From: JANWWM01 sp046719715
Lineage (GTDB): Bacteria; Bacteroidota; Chlorobiia; Chlorobiales; Thermochlorobacteraceae
Assembly (NCBI GenBank): GCA_046719715.1
Contig: JBDNCJ010000042.1
Span: 1-27,940, forward strand
DNA: 27,940 nucleotides
Direction: 5' to 3'
Numbering within the stretch: position 1 is the first letter of the stretch; the number at the start of each line of letters is the position of its first letter. Positions 15,794-23,420 of this stretch are shown piece by piece. Made by a program: the position numbers and the translations under genes. The notes under the pieces are model-generated. The model was given only the letters and a program-made list of their open reading frames with translations, did not search any database and was not told the origin of the DNA.

Positions 15794-16708
15794 ATGTCTC
15801 GCTTTTTCTTTGGCTTGTTCCTTATTTCGCTCTTACTTGTTTCGCTCTTAGGCGCATGCACCTCGTCTAAAACCGACGAAAGCATGTCGCTCCCCGTCGT
15901 CTTTCGTGAAGCGCAAAAACTATATGATGAAGAAGATTATCTCGGCGCGCAACTTGAACTTTCAAAACTCACTTACACCAGTCGCGCCACCGAATACGAA
16001 GACGACGTGCAGTTTCTTTTGGGCATGAGTTACTTCAAAAGCGACCAATTCCTTTTAGCCATTGATGCCTTTCAAACGTTGATGCGCAATGTGCCTTCAT
16101 CGCCCTACGCGCAAGAAGCGTATTTTCAAATCGCGGAGTGTTATTACAAAATGTCGCCCGAGCCGCAACTCGACCAAGACTACACGCGCCGTGCCATTAT
16201 CCAATATCAAGGTTACATTGATACCTATCCACTTCCCGACTCGACCGGTGTTGCCGAAGAAATCGCCGAAGCGCAAGAACTCTTAAAAAACGTTCAGGAA
16301 ACAGACAAGAAAGCGCAAGTCGAAGATGTAATCCGAAGGCTTCAAAACAAGTCAAAGCATTTTGAAAGAGTGAAAATTGCCGAAGAGCGTATCAGAGTGT
16401 GTCGAGAAAAATTAGCAAAGAAACTCTTTGACGCGGCGGAGCAATACGTTCAACTGCAAGCCTATCGTGCGGCAACGATGTATTACGAAGAAGTGCTGTC
16501 CAAATTCGGCGACACCAAATACGCTGAACCTGCACTCATTGGAAAAATTGAAGCGCTCATTATTCGCGAAAAATGGGACGACGCCGAATACGACATCAAC
16601 CGCTACGCCGATGCTTTCCCTGAAAAGCGCGTTCGCGTTGAGCAGATGCGCAAAAAAATGAGCGATGCGATTGCCGCCTCCAAACAAGCTCAGATTGCTG
16701 AAGACTAA
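15794..16708 (+). CDS. bamD: Outer membrane assembly lipoprotein BamD
   Basis: From ATG 15794 the protein has 304 aa. It carries a lipoprotein signal ending LLGAC with C22 as the lipidated cysteine. The mature part is built of helical TPR repeats: AQKLYDEEDYLGAQLELSKL, a second with YFKSDQFLLAIDAFQTLMRN, then YAQEAYFQIAECYYKMSPEP, and later AEQYVQLQAYRAATMYYEEV. BamD sits on the inner face of the outer membrane and with BamA folds and inserts outer membrane barrels. The in-frame ATG at 15734 would overlap the preceding gene and spoil the signal peptide. The stop is three bases before the nadD start. Confidence 0.93.
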   Translation: MSRFFFGLFLISLLLVSLLGACTSSKTDESMSLPVVFREAQKLYDEEDYLGAQLELSKLTYTSRATEYEDDVQFLLGMSYFKSDQFLLAIDAFQTLMRNVPSSPYAQEAYFQIAECYYKMSPEPQLDQDYTRRAIIQYQGYIDTYPLPDSTGVAEEIAEAQELLKNVQETDKKAQVEDVIRRLQNKSKHFERVKIAEERIRVCREKLAKKLFDAAEQYVQLQAYRAATMYYEEVLSKFGDTKYAEPALIGKIEALIIREKWDDAEYDINRYADAFPEKRVRVEQMRKKMSDAIAASKQAQIAED

Positions 16709-16711
16709 ATC

Positions 16712-17314
16712 ATGCAATCCATGAAACTTGCATTTTTCGGTGGCTCGTTTAATCCGCCTCACAACGGACATCTTGCACTTGCCTTAATCTTGCGCGAACG
16801 TTTTTCGCCCGATAAGCTCTTGCTTAGCGTTTCAAAAAATCCGCTCAAATCTGCTTTTGAAATTGCTGACGAACATCGCTTAGCCATGACGCGCCTGCTC
16901 GCCGATGAACTCAATGCCACCGGAAACATTGCCGAAGTGAGCGATTGGGAACTGCGCCGAAGCGCACCTTCTTACACGATTGAAACGCTCGAGCATCTCG
17001 AACAAGTTTACCCACAAGCAGAAATACTCCTTGCCATTGGCGAAGATAATTTTCGCACCTTTTCAACTTGGAAACGCTATGAGGAAATTTTAGAACGGGC
17101 AACACTTGTCGTATTTGAGCGACCGAACTTGAACATGCCGTTAGACTTCACGCCGCCTGAAAATGCGCGTATTTATCGCATTCCGCTGGCAATTGATGAA
17201 AATTCAACCGACCTTCGAGCAAAACTCTCAAAAGGCATTTATCCAAGTGGCGAAATGCCGCAAGCCATTCTCAAATACATTCAAGAACGCAGACTCTATC
17301 AAACCCATGCTTGA
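16712..17314 (+). CDS. nadD: Nicotinate-nucleotide adenylyltransferase
   Basis: The 200-aa protein joins ATP and nicotinate mononucleotide to make deamido-NAD, the central step of NAD synthesis, in the cytoplasm. It has the nucleotidyltransferase motif GGSFNPPHNGHL (G10, G11, H17, H20), the middle motif SAPSYTIETLEHL, the loop LLAIGEDNFRTFSTWKRYEEIL and a C-terminal segment NSTDLRAKLSKG that corresponds to the SSTxIR motif. ATG 16712 lies three bases after the bamD stop; an in-frame ATG at 16721 would give a form three residues shorter. The end overlaps the hemB start by eight bases, so translation of the two is likely coupled. Confidence 0.95.
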   Translation: MQSMKLAFFGGSFNPPHNGHLALALILRERFSPDKLLLSVSKNPLKSAFEIADEHRLAMTRLLADELNATGNIAEVSDWELRRSAPSYTIETLEHLEQVYPQAEILLAIGEDNFRTFSTWKRYEEILERATLVVFERPNLNMPLDFTPPENARIYRIPLAIDENSTDLRAKLSKGIYPSGEMPQAILKYIQERRLYQTHA

Positions 17315-18284
17315 CATCACGCATCGACCACGCCGACTTCGCGCCTCAAAAGCCATTCGCGATTTAACTCAAGAAACCACGCTCCACACCGACGATTTCG
17401 TCTTTCCGCTCTTTCTCTTGGAGGGCAATAACAAGCAAGAAGAAGTTGCCTCCATGCCGAACATTTTTCGCTACTCGATTGATAACGCACTTAAAGTCTG
17501 TGAACAGTTGCAGACGCTTGGCATTAAAGCCATTGACTTGTTCGGTATTCCTGCCAAAAAAGACGAAACAGGCTCGGAAGCCCTCAACCCAAAAGGCTTA
17601 ATTCAACGAGGAATTCGAGCAATCAAAAAAGAATTTCCCGACCTATGCGTGATGACCGATATTGCCTTAGACCCTTTCACGTCGCATGGGCATGACGGTT
17701 TAGTAAAAGATGGAAAAATTTTGAACGATGAAACCGTTGAGGTGCTTTGCGAAATGGCATGCTCTCATGCAGAATGCGGTGCTGATGTAGTTGCGCCCAG
17801 CGACATGATGGACGGCAGGGTCGGCGCAATTCGTGAGGCATTGGATGATTCCGACTTCATCGACGTGGCGATTATGGCATATTCGGCAAAATATGCGTCG
17901 AGTTTTTACGCGCCGTTTCGCGACGCCTTGCACTCTGCGCCGAAGTTCGGCGACAAGAAAACGTATCAAATGAACCCCGCCAATAGCGACGAAGCCATGC
18001 GCGAAATTGAACTCGATATTTCCGAAGGTGCGGATATTGTGATGGTCAAACCCGCAATGGTGTATTTGGATATTGTCCGCCGTGCAAAAGAGCGCATTGA
18101 AACGCCGATTGCTGTCTATAACGTCTCAGGAGAATACTCGATGATAAAAGCCGCCGCGCAAAATGGCTGGATTGACGGCGAGCGCGTCATGATGGAAACG
18201 CTCCTTTCCATGAAACGCGCCGGTGCAAAGTTGATTTTTACTTACTTTGCCATAGAAGCGGCAAAACAACTTCGTCATTCTTAA
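17307..18284 (+). CDS. hemB: Delta-aminolevulinic acid dehydratase (porphobilinogen synthase)
   Basis: The 325-aa enzyme condenses two molecules of 5-aminolevulinate to porphobilinogen for heme, chlorophyll and cobalamin synthesis in the cytoplasm. The Schiff-base lysines are K195 in YSAKYASSFY and K248 in GADIVMVKPAMVYLDI. The metal region reads DIALDPFTSHGHDG, the aspartate version that lacks the three zinc-binding cysteines and belongs to magnesium-responsive enzymes. The ATG at 17307 starts exactly at the conserved MLDITHRPRRLRAS; an earlier in-frame ATG at 17163 lies inside nadD and was not used. It overlaps the end of nadD by eight bases and is followed after six bases by the oligopeptidase gene. 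Confidence 0.96.
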   Translation: MLDITHRPRRLRASKAIRDLTQETTLHTDDFVFPLFLLEGNNKQEEVASMPNIFRYSIDNALKVCEQLQTLGIKAIDLFGIPAKKDETGSEALNPKGLIQRGIRAIKKEFPDLCVMTDIALDPFTSHGHDGLVKDGKILNDETVEVLCEMACSHAECGADVVAPSDMMDGRVGAIREALDDSDFIDVAIMAYSAKYASSFYAPFRDALHSAPKFGDKKTYQMNPANSDEAMREIELDISEGADIVMVKPAMVYLDIVRRAKERIETPIAVYNVSGEYSMIKAAAQNGWIDGERVMMETLLSMKRAGAKLIFTYFAIEAAKQLRHS

Positions 18285-18290
18285 ATCACA

Positions 18291-20417
18291 ATGTGCATTC
18301 GAATTTCGCTAATGGCTATACTTGCTTTGCTCACACTCAATTGCTCGTCTCAAAAAATCAACTACCCGAAAACTCAAAAAGTCAACCAAGTCGATAATTA
18401 TTTCGGCACAGAAGTGCGCGACGAGTATCGCTGGCTGGAAGACGATACGTCTGACGCGACTGCCAAATGGGTGGAAGAACAAAACAAAGTAACCTTTGCC
18501 TACTTGGAGCAAATCCCGTTTCGCAATGCACTCAAAGCACGCCTGACCGAGATTTACAACTACCCCAAATACTCCGCGCCGTTCCGCAAAGGCGATTACT
18601 TTTTCTTCTACAAAAATGACGGCTTGCAAAATCAAAGCGTGCTGTATATGCAGGCAGGGCTGAACGGCACGCCAGAAGTGCTCTTAGACCCAAACACCTT
18701 TTCCGAAGATGGCACATCACGCTTGGGCTCATTTGCCACTTCCAAAGACGCTAAGTATGCCGCCTATGGCGTCTCCAAAAGCGGCTCGGATTGGCAGACC
18801 TATTTCGTGATGGAACTGGCTACGAAACAGAAACTTGCCGATACACTCAACTGGGTGAAGGTCTCTGGCATTGCTTGGGAAGGCGACGGATTTTATTACA
18901 GCCGCTACCCAGAACCATCAGATAAAAAGGAACTTTCAGCAAAAAACGAATTCCATCAAGTTTATTATCACAAGGTCGGCACGCCACAATCAGAAGACAT
19001 TCTGGTCTATGAAGACAAAGCCAACCCGCAACGCTTTCACTTTGCTTTCACCAGCGACGACGAGCAATTCACATTTTTAAGCATTTCCGACAGAGGCACA
19101 GGCAAACAAGGCAACGCACTCTATTTCAAACGACGCGGCGAAAAAACCTTCAAACCCATCGTGAGCGAGATTACTGATTTCTCTTACAGCATCGTCGATA
19201 ACATCGGAGACGACTTCCTCATCGTAACCAATCACGATGCGCCAAATGAAAAAGTGATGCGATGCAGCGCGAAAAATCCAGATATAAAAAATTGGGAGGT
19301 CGTAATTCCTGAAAAGTCCGAAGCGTTGCAGGCGGTTACAACCGGAGGCGGAAAAATTTTCGCAATGTATATGAAAGATGTCTCAACGCGTGTCTATGTG
19401 CATGCACTCGATGGGACGCTTGAAAACGAGGTTGAACTGCCCGCACTTGGCACGGCAAGCGGTTTTAGCGGTGAGCCTGATGACAAGTTTGTGTTCTATA
19501 CTTTCACTTCTTTTACCTTTCCTCCGACAATTTACCGCTACGATATCGAAACGAAACAATCTACCGTGTTCCGAAAGCCTGAACTCAAATTCAATCCCGA
19601 AGACTATGAGACGAAGCAAGTCTTTTTTGAAAGCAAAGACGGCACAAAAGTGCCCATGTTTCTTGTCCATAAAAAAGGCATCGTTCAAGACGGGAATAAT
19701 CCGACTTTGATGTATGGCTATGGGGGATTCAATGCGAGTTTATTGCCGTCGTTTAATCCGCTCAACATTGCGCTCTTGGAGCAAGGCGTGATATACGCAC
19801 AGGTGAATTTGCGCGGCGGCAGCGAATACGGTGAAGCATGGCACAAGGCGGGCATGAAACAAAGCAAGCAAAACGTGTTTGATGATTTCATTGCGGCGGC
19901 GGAATATCTCATCAAGGAAAACTACACGCGCCCTGAAAAATTAGCGATGCGAGGCGGTTCAAATGGTGGCTTGCTCGTCGGTGCAGTAATGTGTCAGCGA
20001 CCTGAACTGTTCAAAGTGGCATTGCCCGCTGTGGGCGTGATGGATATGCTTCGATTCCAAAAATTCACAATCGGTTGGAACTGGATTGCCGAATATGGCT
20101 CGAGCGAAGCCAGCAAAGAAGAATTTGAAAACCTCTATCGTTATTCGCCGTTGCACAATTTGAAGGAAGGCGTCTCGTATCCTGCCACGCTGATTACAAC
20201 GGCTGACCATGACGACCGTGTTGTGCCTGCACATTCATTCAAGTTCGCCGCAACTCTGCAAGAAAAGCATCGAGGCGATAACCCTGTTTTGATTCGCATT
20301 GCGGTAAAATCAGGGCACGGCGCAAGTTCGACTGAAAAAGCCATTGAAGAGACGACCGATGTTTTTGCCTTTATGCTCTACAACCTTGGCGTAACGCCGA
20401 AACTTGCATCGAAGTGA
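18291..20417 (+). CDS. Prolyl oligopeptidase family serine peptidase (S9A)
   Basis: The 708-aa protein has the two-domain plan of prolyl oligopeptidase: an N-terminal part (DNYFGTEVRDEYRWLEDDTS), a seven-bladed propeller from about 80 to 430, and a C-terminal hydrolase. The triad is S557 in RGGSNGGLLVG, D641 in DHDDRVVP and H676 in SGHGASS; R643 after the aspartate is the proline-specific substrate residue. It cleaves short peptides after proline. The N-terminus ISLMAILALLTLNCSSQ is a signal sequence and C18 may be a lipid attachment site, so the enzyme is probably exported and membrane-bound, unlike the cytoplasmic animal form. ATG 18291 follows hemB by six bases; ATG 18312 would also leave a signal. 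The operon with hemB is probably a position effect rather than a functional link. Confidence 0.94.
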   Translation: MCIRISLMAILALLTLNCSSQKINYPKTQKVNQVDNYFGTEVRDEYRWLEDDTSDATAKWVEEQNKVTFAYLEQIPFRNALKARLTEIYNYPKYSAPFRKGDYFFFYKNDGLQNQSVLYMQAGLNGTPEVLLDPNTFSEDGTSRLGSFATSKDAKYAAYGVSKSGSDWQTYFVMELATKQKLADTLNWVKVSGIAWEGDGFYYSRYPEPSDKKELSAKNEFHQVYYHKVGTPQSEDILVYEDKANPQRFHFAFTSDDEQFTFLSISDRGTGKQGNALYFKRRGEKTFKPIVSEITDFSYSIVDNIGDDFLIVTNHDAPNEKVMRCSAKNPDIKNWEVVIPEKSEALQAVTTGGGKIFAMYMKDVSTRVYVHALDGTLENEVELPALGTASGFSGEPDDKFVFYTFTSFTFPPTIYRYDIETKQSTVFRKPELKFNPEDYETKQVFFESKDGTKVPMFLVHKKGIVQDGNNPTLMYGYGGFNASLLPSFNPLNIALLEQGVIYAQVNLRGGSEYGEAWHKAGMKQSKQNVFDDFIAAAEYLIKENYTRPEKLAMRGGSNGGLLVGAVMCQRPELFKVALPAVGVMDMLRFQKFTIGWNWIAEYGSSEASKEEFENLYRYSPLHNLKEGVSYPATLITTADHDDRVVPAHSFKFAATLQEKHRGDNPVLIRIAVKSGHGASSTEKAIEETTDVFAFMLYNLGVTPKLASK

Positions 20418-20433
20418 GCCAGACCAACATCGT

Positions 20434-20522
20434 TTGAAAAGGATAAGATTTGTTATTCTGACCCTGAACGAAGTGAAGGGGAAAAACCTAAGTGGATTTC
20501 TCGCATCGCTCGGAATGATATT
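20434..20522. repeat. Intergenic dispersed repeat, copy C
   Basis: On the minus strand this reads TCATTCCGAGCGATGCGAGA then AATCCACTTAGGTTTTTCC, CCTTCACTTCGTTCAGGGTC and AGAATAACAAATC, ending in TTATCCTTTTCAAA. It is the most compact copy and lines up with both other copies: its left edge with copy B and its right edge with copy A. It lies directly after the oligopeptidase gene. Confidence 0.65.
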
Positions 20523-20630
20523 GGGGTTTATTGGATAGTTAAGAGTCTAATTGCTCAACTTGTTGAAGTTTGGAGCGGCGAAAATACGCGATGAAAGATT
20601 CCTTTCGTAGATTTGCTGAACAAATTTTTC

Positions 20631-20656
20631 GCAGTCATCAAGTTGCAGTCATCAAG
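20631..20656. repeat. Short tandem direct repeat
   Basis: The 12-base unit GCAGTCATCAAG occurs twice, at 20631-20642 and 20645-20656, separated by TT. It lies just before the YfhO-like gene, in the leader. It may be slippage within the low-complexity tract that continues into the gene's 5' end. Confidence 0.7.
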
Positions 20657-20666
20657 ATAAACGCAA

Positions 20667-23246
20667 ATGTCGCAATCATCACCGAAGTCGCAAAATCCAA
20701 AATCGTCGTCTCCGAAAACCGCCTCACCGAAATCATCGAAGCTCAAAAAGCCACTTGCACCTGAAACTGCGCTCATTCCTGAACGCTATCAAGACCTTGC
20801 CGCCGTTTTATTTCTTCTGCTTCTCACATTGATTTTTTTCGCGCCTGTTGTCTTTCAAGGCAAAGCCTTTGTTGTGCCCGACAACACCGCCTCATTAGCG
20901 ACGCAAACTTTCATCAATGACGCTAAAAGTGAAGGCGTTCAGCCGCAGTGGATTCCGTTTGTGTTCAGCGGTATGCCGTCGCTGGGCAGTCTCTTCGTTC
21001 AAGCGGAGCGTTGGTATGATGTGACTTACACCCTGCTTTGGAAAGGCGTGGTTAAAATTTTCTCGATAGTTACGGCGAATCCCGACGGCGCGTCGATTGT
21101 GCTTTTTTACTTCGTCTTTGGGGCGGGCGTCTATTGGCTCTTGCGCACGAAACAATGCACCCCGTTTCAATCGCTCATTGGCGCAATTGGCGCGACGATG
21201 GCGACGCTTTCAGTGGTGTGGATTACGGTCGGACATAATACGAAAGTCGTTGCCGCTTCGCTCTACCCGTATTTGCTCGTGTTTGCAGAGCGACTGCGTC
21301 AGTCTGAGAACTGGAAATCCATGATGCTTAATACTGCGCTTCTCGCGTCTGTGCTTTCGCTTCTCTTTGGCTCAACGCACGTGCAGATGATTTACTACGG
21401 CGGGCTCTTTGCGGGCATTTACCTGTTGGTGGAACTCATTTACGCGCTGGTCAAAAAAGAGCCTGTTGCGGCATGGCTTCGCTCCGCAGGCGGCATGGCG
21501 ATTGCGGCATTGCTCGCCGTGATGATGTTTGCCGATACTTACCTTACGGTTGCTGAATACTCACCCTATTCCATTCGCGGCGCGGCAAGCGTAACGGCAA
21601 CGTATCCCGAACTGTCAACCGAGCCAGCGCAATCGCAAAGCAAAGCCGACGCAAAAGGTGGATTGAGTTACGATTACGCAACAAGTTGGTCGTTTGGCGT
21701 TGAGGAAGTGTTGACCTTTTTCGCGCCGTCGTATTTCGGATACGGCAACGCGAGTTATTGGGGACCGCAACCCTTTACGATGTGTCCGCAATTTTTCGGC
21801 GTGGTGATTCTCATCTTTGCAGTGATTGGACTTGTAACGCATTGGCGCGATAGGTTCGTGCAAGCCGTCTTTGCAGTTGGCGCGTTTGCGCTCGTCGTTT
21901 CGTTCGGCAAATACTTTTCGCTGGTTTATGATGTGCTCTTTTACTTCGCGCCGTTCTTCAACAAGTTCCGCGCGCCATCGATGATTTTGATTTTAACCGC
22001 ACTTTCGGCGTGCATTCTTGCGGGCTACGGTGTGAAGGCAATCTATGACCTGCGCGAGTCAGGAAGCGACGCGGCAAAATCGCTCTTTCAAAAAATCAGT
22101 TATGCAAGTGTTGCGATTGCGCTCATCGGTATTTTGGGATTTTCAGGGTGCAAAAAAGATTATGTTGAACAGATTGCCAAGAGCGAGAGAGGTAAACAAC
22201 TCATCGCGCAGTATCAAAACCCGTCAGTGATTCAAGCCTATGAGTCTCAGTTCAAAATTTTTGACATGGCAAAGTCGGACATGACGATGTCGCTGTTCAT
22301 CATGGGGGCAACACTGCTTCTGGCTTATTTCTTCATTGCGGGCACGATTCCGAAAAAGGTGTTTCAAGGCGCGTTGCTTCTCATCGTCGTTGTGGATTTT
22401 TGGCGCGTCGATGCCGAGTTGCTCAAAGGCGCACAGCCGAAGCAAGCCGAAAAGAAAGTCTTCGAGAAGCCTGACTACGTCGCCTTCCTTGAACAAGACA
22501 CAACAAAGTTCAGAATCTTGCCCCTTTTGCGCGATAACGACGCGAATTGGTATGCTTACTTTCGTTTAGAATCCGTCGGTGGCTATCAAGGTGCAAAAAT
22601 GCGCATCTATCAAGATTTGATTGAACTCTTCGGCAACGGCAACACCGAAGCGCCGACCTTCTTTACCAACGCCGTGATGATGGATTTGCTGAACCTGAAA
22701 TACACCATTGTCGATAAACCGATGACGCTTGAAGGATTCAAGACCGTCTTTGAAGGAAGCCGAATCGTGATGGCGCGTGAAAACCCAACGCCACGCGCAT
22801 GGCTGGTCAAGTCGGTTGAAAAAGCAACGGTGCCTGACATTTTGAGACACATTCAGCGGCAAGATTTTAATCCGCGAGAAAAAGCCTTCGTTGAAATTGA
22901 TGCGCCAACCATTGACGCACCCGATAGCCTTTCAAGCGTTGAAGTAAAGAGTTCAGGCATTCATCATCTCGAATTGAGCGTGAAGACAAGCGCCAATGCG
23001 TTTCTGTTCGTGAGCGAAATCTTTTACGACAAAGGTTGGAAGTGCTTGCTGGACGGAGAAGAAGTAACGGTCTACAAAACGAACTACGCCTTTCGTGGAG
23101 TCGTTGTGCCAAAAGGAGCACACGCGGTAAGGTTCGTGTATGAATCAAAGGCGTTTAATACGGGCAAAGTATTGGCGATATTTGCAAATGCCGTTGTTCT
23201 GCTTGCGCTGGTGGTATCGGGCGTGCTGGTTTGGCGCAAATCGTAG
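20667..23246 (+). CDS. YfhO-like polytopic membrane protein
   Basis: The 859-aa protein begins with about 35 residues of Ser/Pro/Lys-rich sequence, then alternates hydrophobic helices (first at about 45-65, LAAVLFLLLLTLIFFAPVVF) for most of its length. About eleven to fourteen membrane segments are likely. The loop PDNTASLATQTFINDAKS after helix 1 and the later FQPQ/GMPSLGSLF and DFWRVDAELLKGAQPKQAEKK region are typical of the YfhO family (DUF). The last third is a soluble beta-rich domain (about 600-815) followed by a final helix ending VLVWRKS. YfhO proteins resemble GT-C glycosyltransferases and act in glycosylation of teichoic acids or lipid-linked polymers in Gram-positive bacteria; the role in Gram-negative bacteria is unclear. 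The ATG at 20667 is preferred because a shorter frame at 20591 is out of register and looks non-coding. Confidence 0.85.
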   Translation: MSQSSPKSQNPKSSSPKTASPKSSKLKKPLAPETALIPERYQDLAAVLFLLLLTLIFFAPVVFQGKAFVVPDNTASLATQTFINDAKSEGVQPQWIPFVFSGMPSLGSLFVQAERWYDVTYTLLWKGVVKIFSIVTANPDGASIVLFYFVFGAGVYWLLRTKQCTPFQSLIGAIGATMATLSVVWITVGHNTKVVAASLYPYLLVFAERLRQSENWKSMMLNTALLASVLSLLFGSTHVQMIYYGGLFAGIYLLVELIYALVKKEPVAAWLRSAGGMAIAALLAVMMFADTYLTVAEYSPYSIRGAASVTATYPELSTEPAQSQSKADAKGGLSYDYATSWSFGVEEVLTFFAPSYFGYGNASYWGPQPFTMCPQFFGVVILIFAVIGLVTHWRDRFVQAVFAVGAFALVVSFGKYFSLVYDVLFYFAPFFNKFRAPSMILILTALSACILAGYGVKAIYDLRESGSDAAKSLFQKISYASVAIALIGILGFSGCKKDYVEQIAKSERGKQLIAQYQNPSVIQAYESQFKIFDMAKSDMTMSLFIMGATLLLAYFFIAGTIPKKVFQGALLLIVVVDFWRVDAELLKGAQPKQAEKKVFEKPDYVAFLEQDTTKFRILPLLRDNDANWYAYFRLESVGGYQGAKMRIYQDLIELFGNGNTEAPTFFTNAVMMDLLNLKYTIVDKPMTLEGFKTVFEGSRIVMARENPTPRAWLVKSVEKATVPDILRHIQRQDFNPREKAFVEIDAPTIDAPDSLSSVEVKSSGIHHLELSVKTSANAFLFVSEIFYDKGWKCLLDGEEVTVYKTNYAFRGVVVPKGAHAVRFVYESKAFNTGKVLAIFANAVVLLALVVSGVLVWRKS

Positions 23247-23321
23247 CACCAAATTCTGTTAATTTTTATTTAATCCCCCTTTAACCTTCTCGTAACACAC
23301 ACCCCAATATCTTTGCATCAA

Positions 23322-23370
23322 TTTTATGCAGAATTCTATCGGCGACACCCTTCTTAACCTCTGCATAGAA
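23322..23370. promoter_or_regulatory. Inverted repeat in leader of DUF839 gene
   Basis: TTTTATGCAGA (23322-23332) pairs with TCTGCATAGAA (23360-23370) over eleven bases with one mismatch, around a 27-base centre. It lies 50 to 100 bases before the ATG at 23420. It could be an operator or an RNA hairpin in the leader. There is no T-run after it, so it is not a simple terminator. Confidence 0.4.
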
Positions 23371-23400
23371 GAAGTTTAATCACACTGTAAGAACAAACAA

Positions 23401-23420
23401 TCTCAAACAATCTCAAACAA
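23401..23420. repeat. Tandem decamer at the start codon
   Basis: TCTCAAACAA occurs twice head to tail and its last base is the A of the ATG at 23420. There is no Shine-Dalgarno sequence in it; the A-rich leader may serve initiation instead. Confidence 0.6.

Noticed and set aside
20591..20764. Short plus-strand frame before and into the YfhO gene
   Set aside because: It is out of register with the YfhO frame and is open because of the repeated low-complexity leader.
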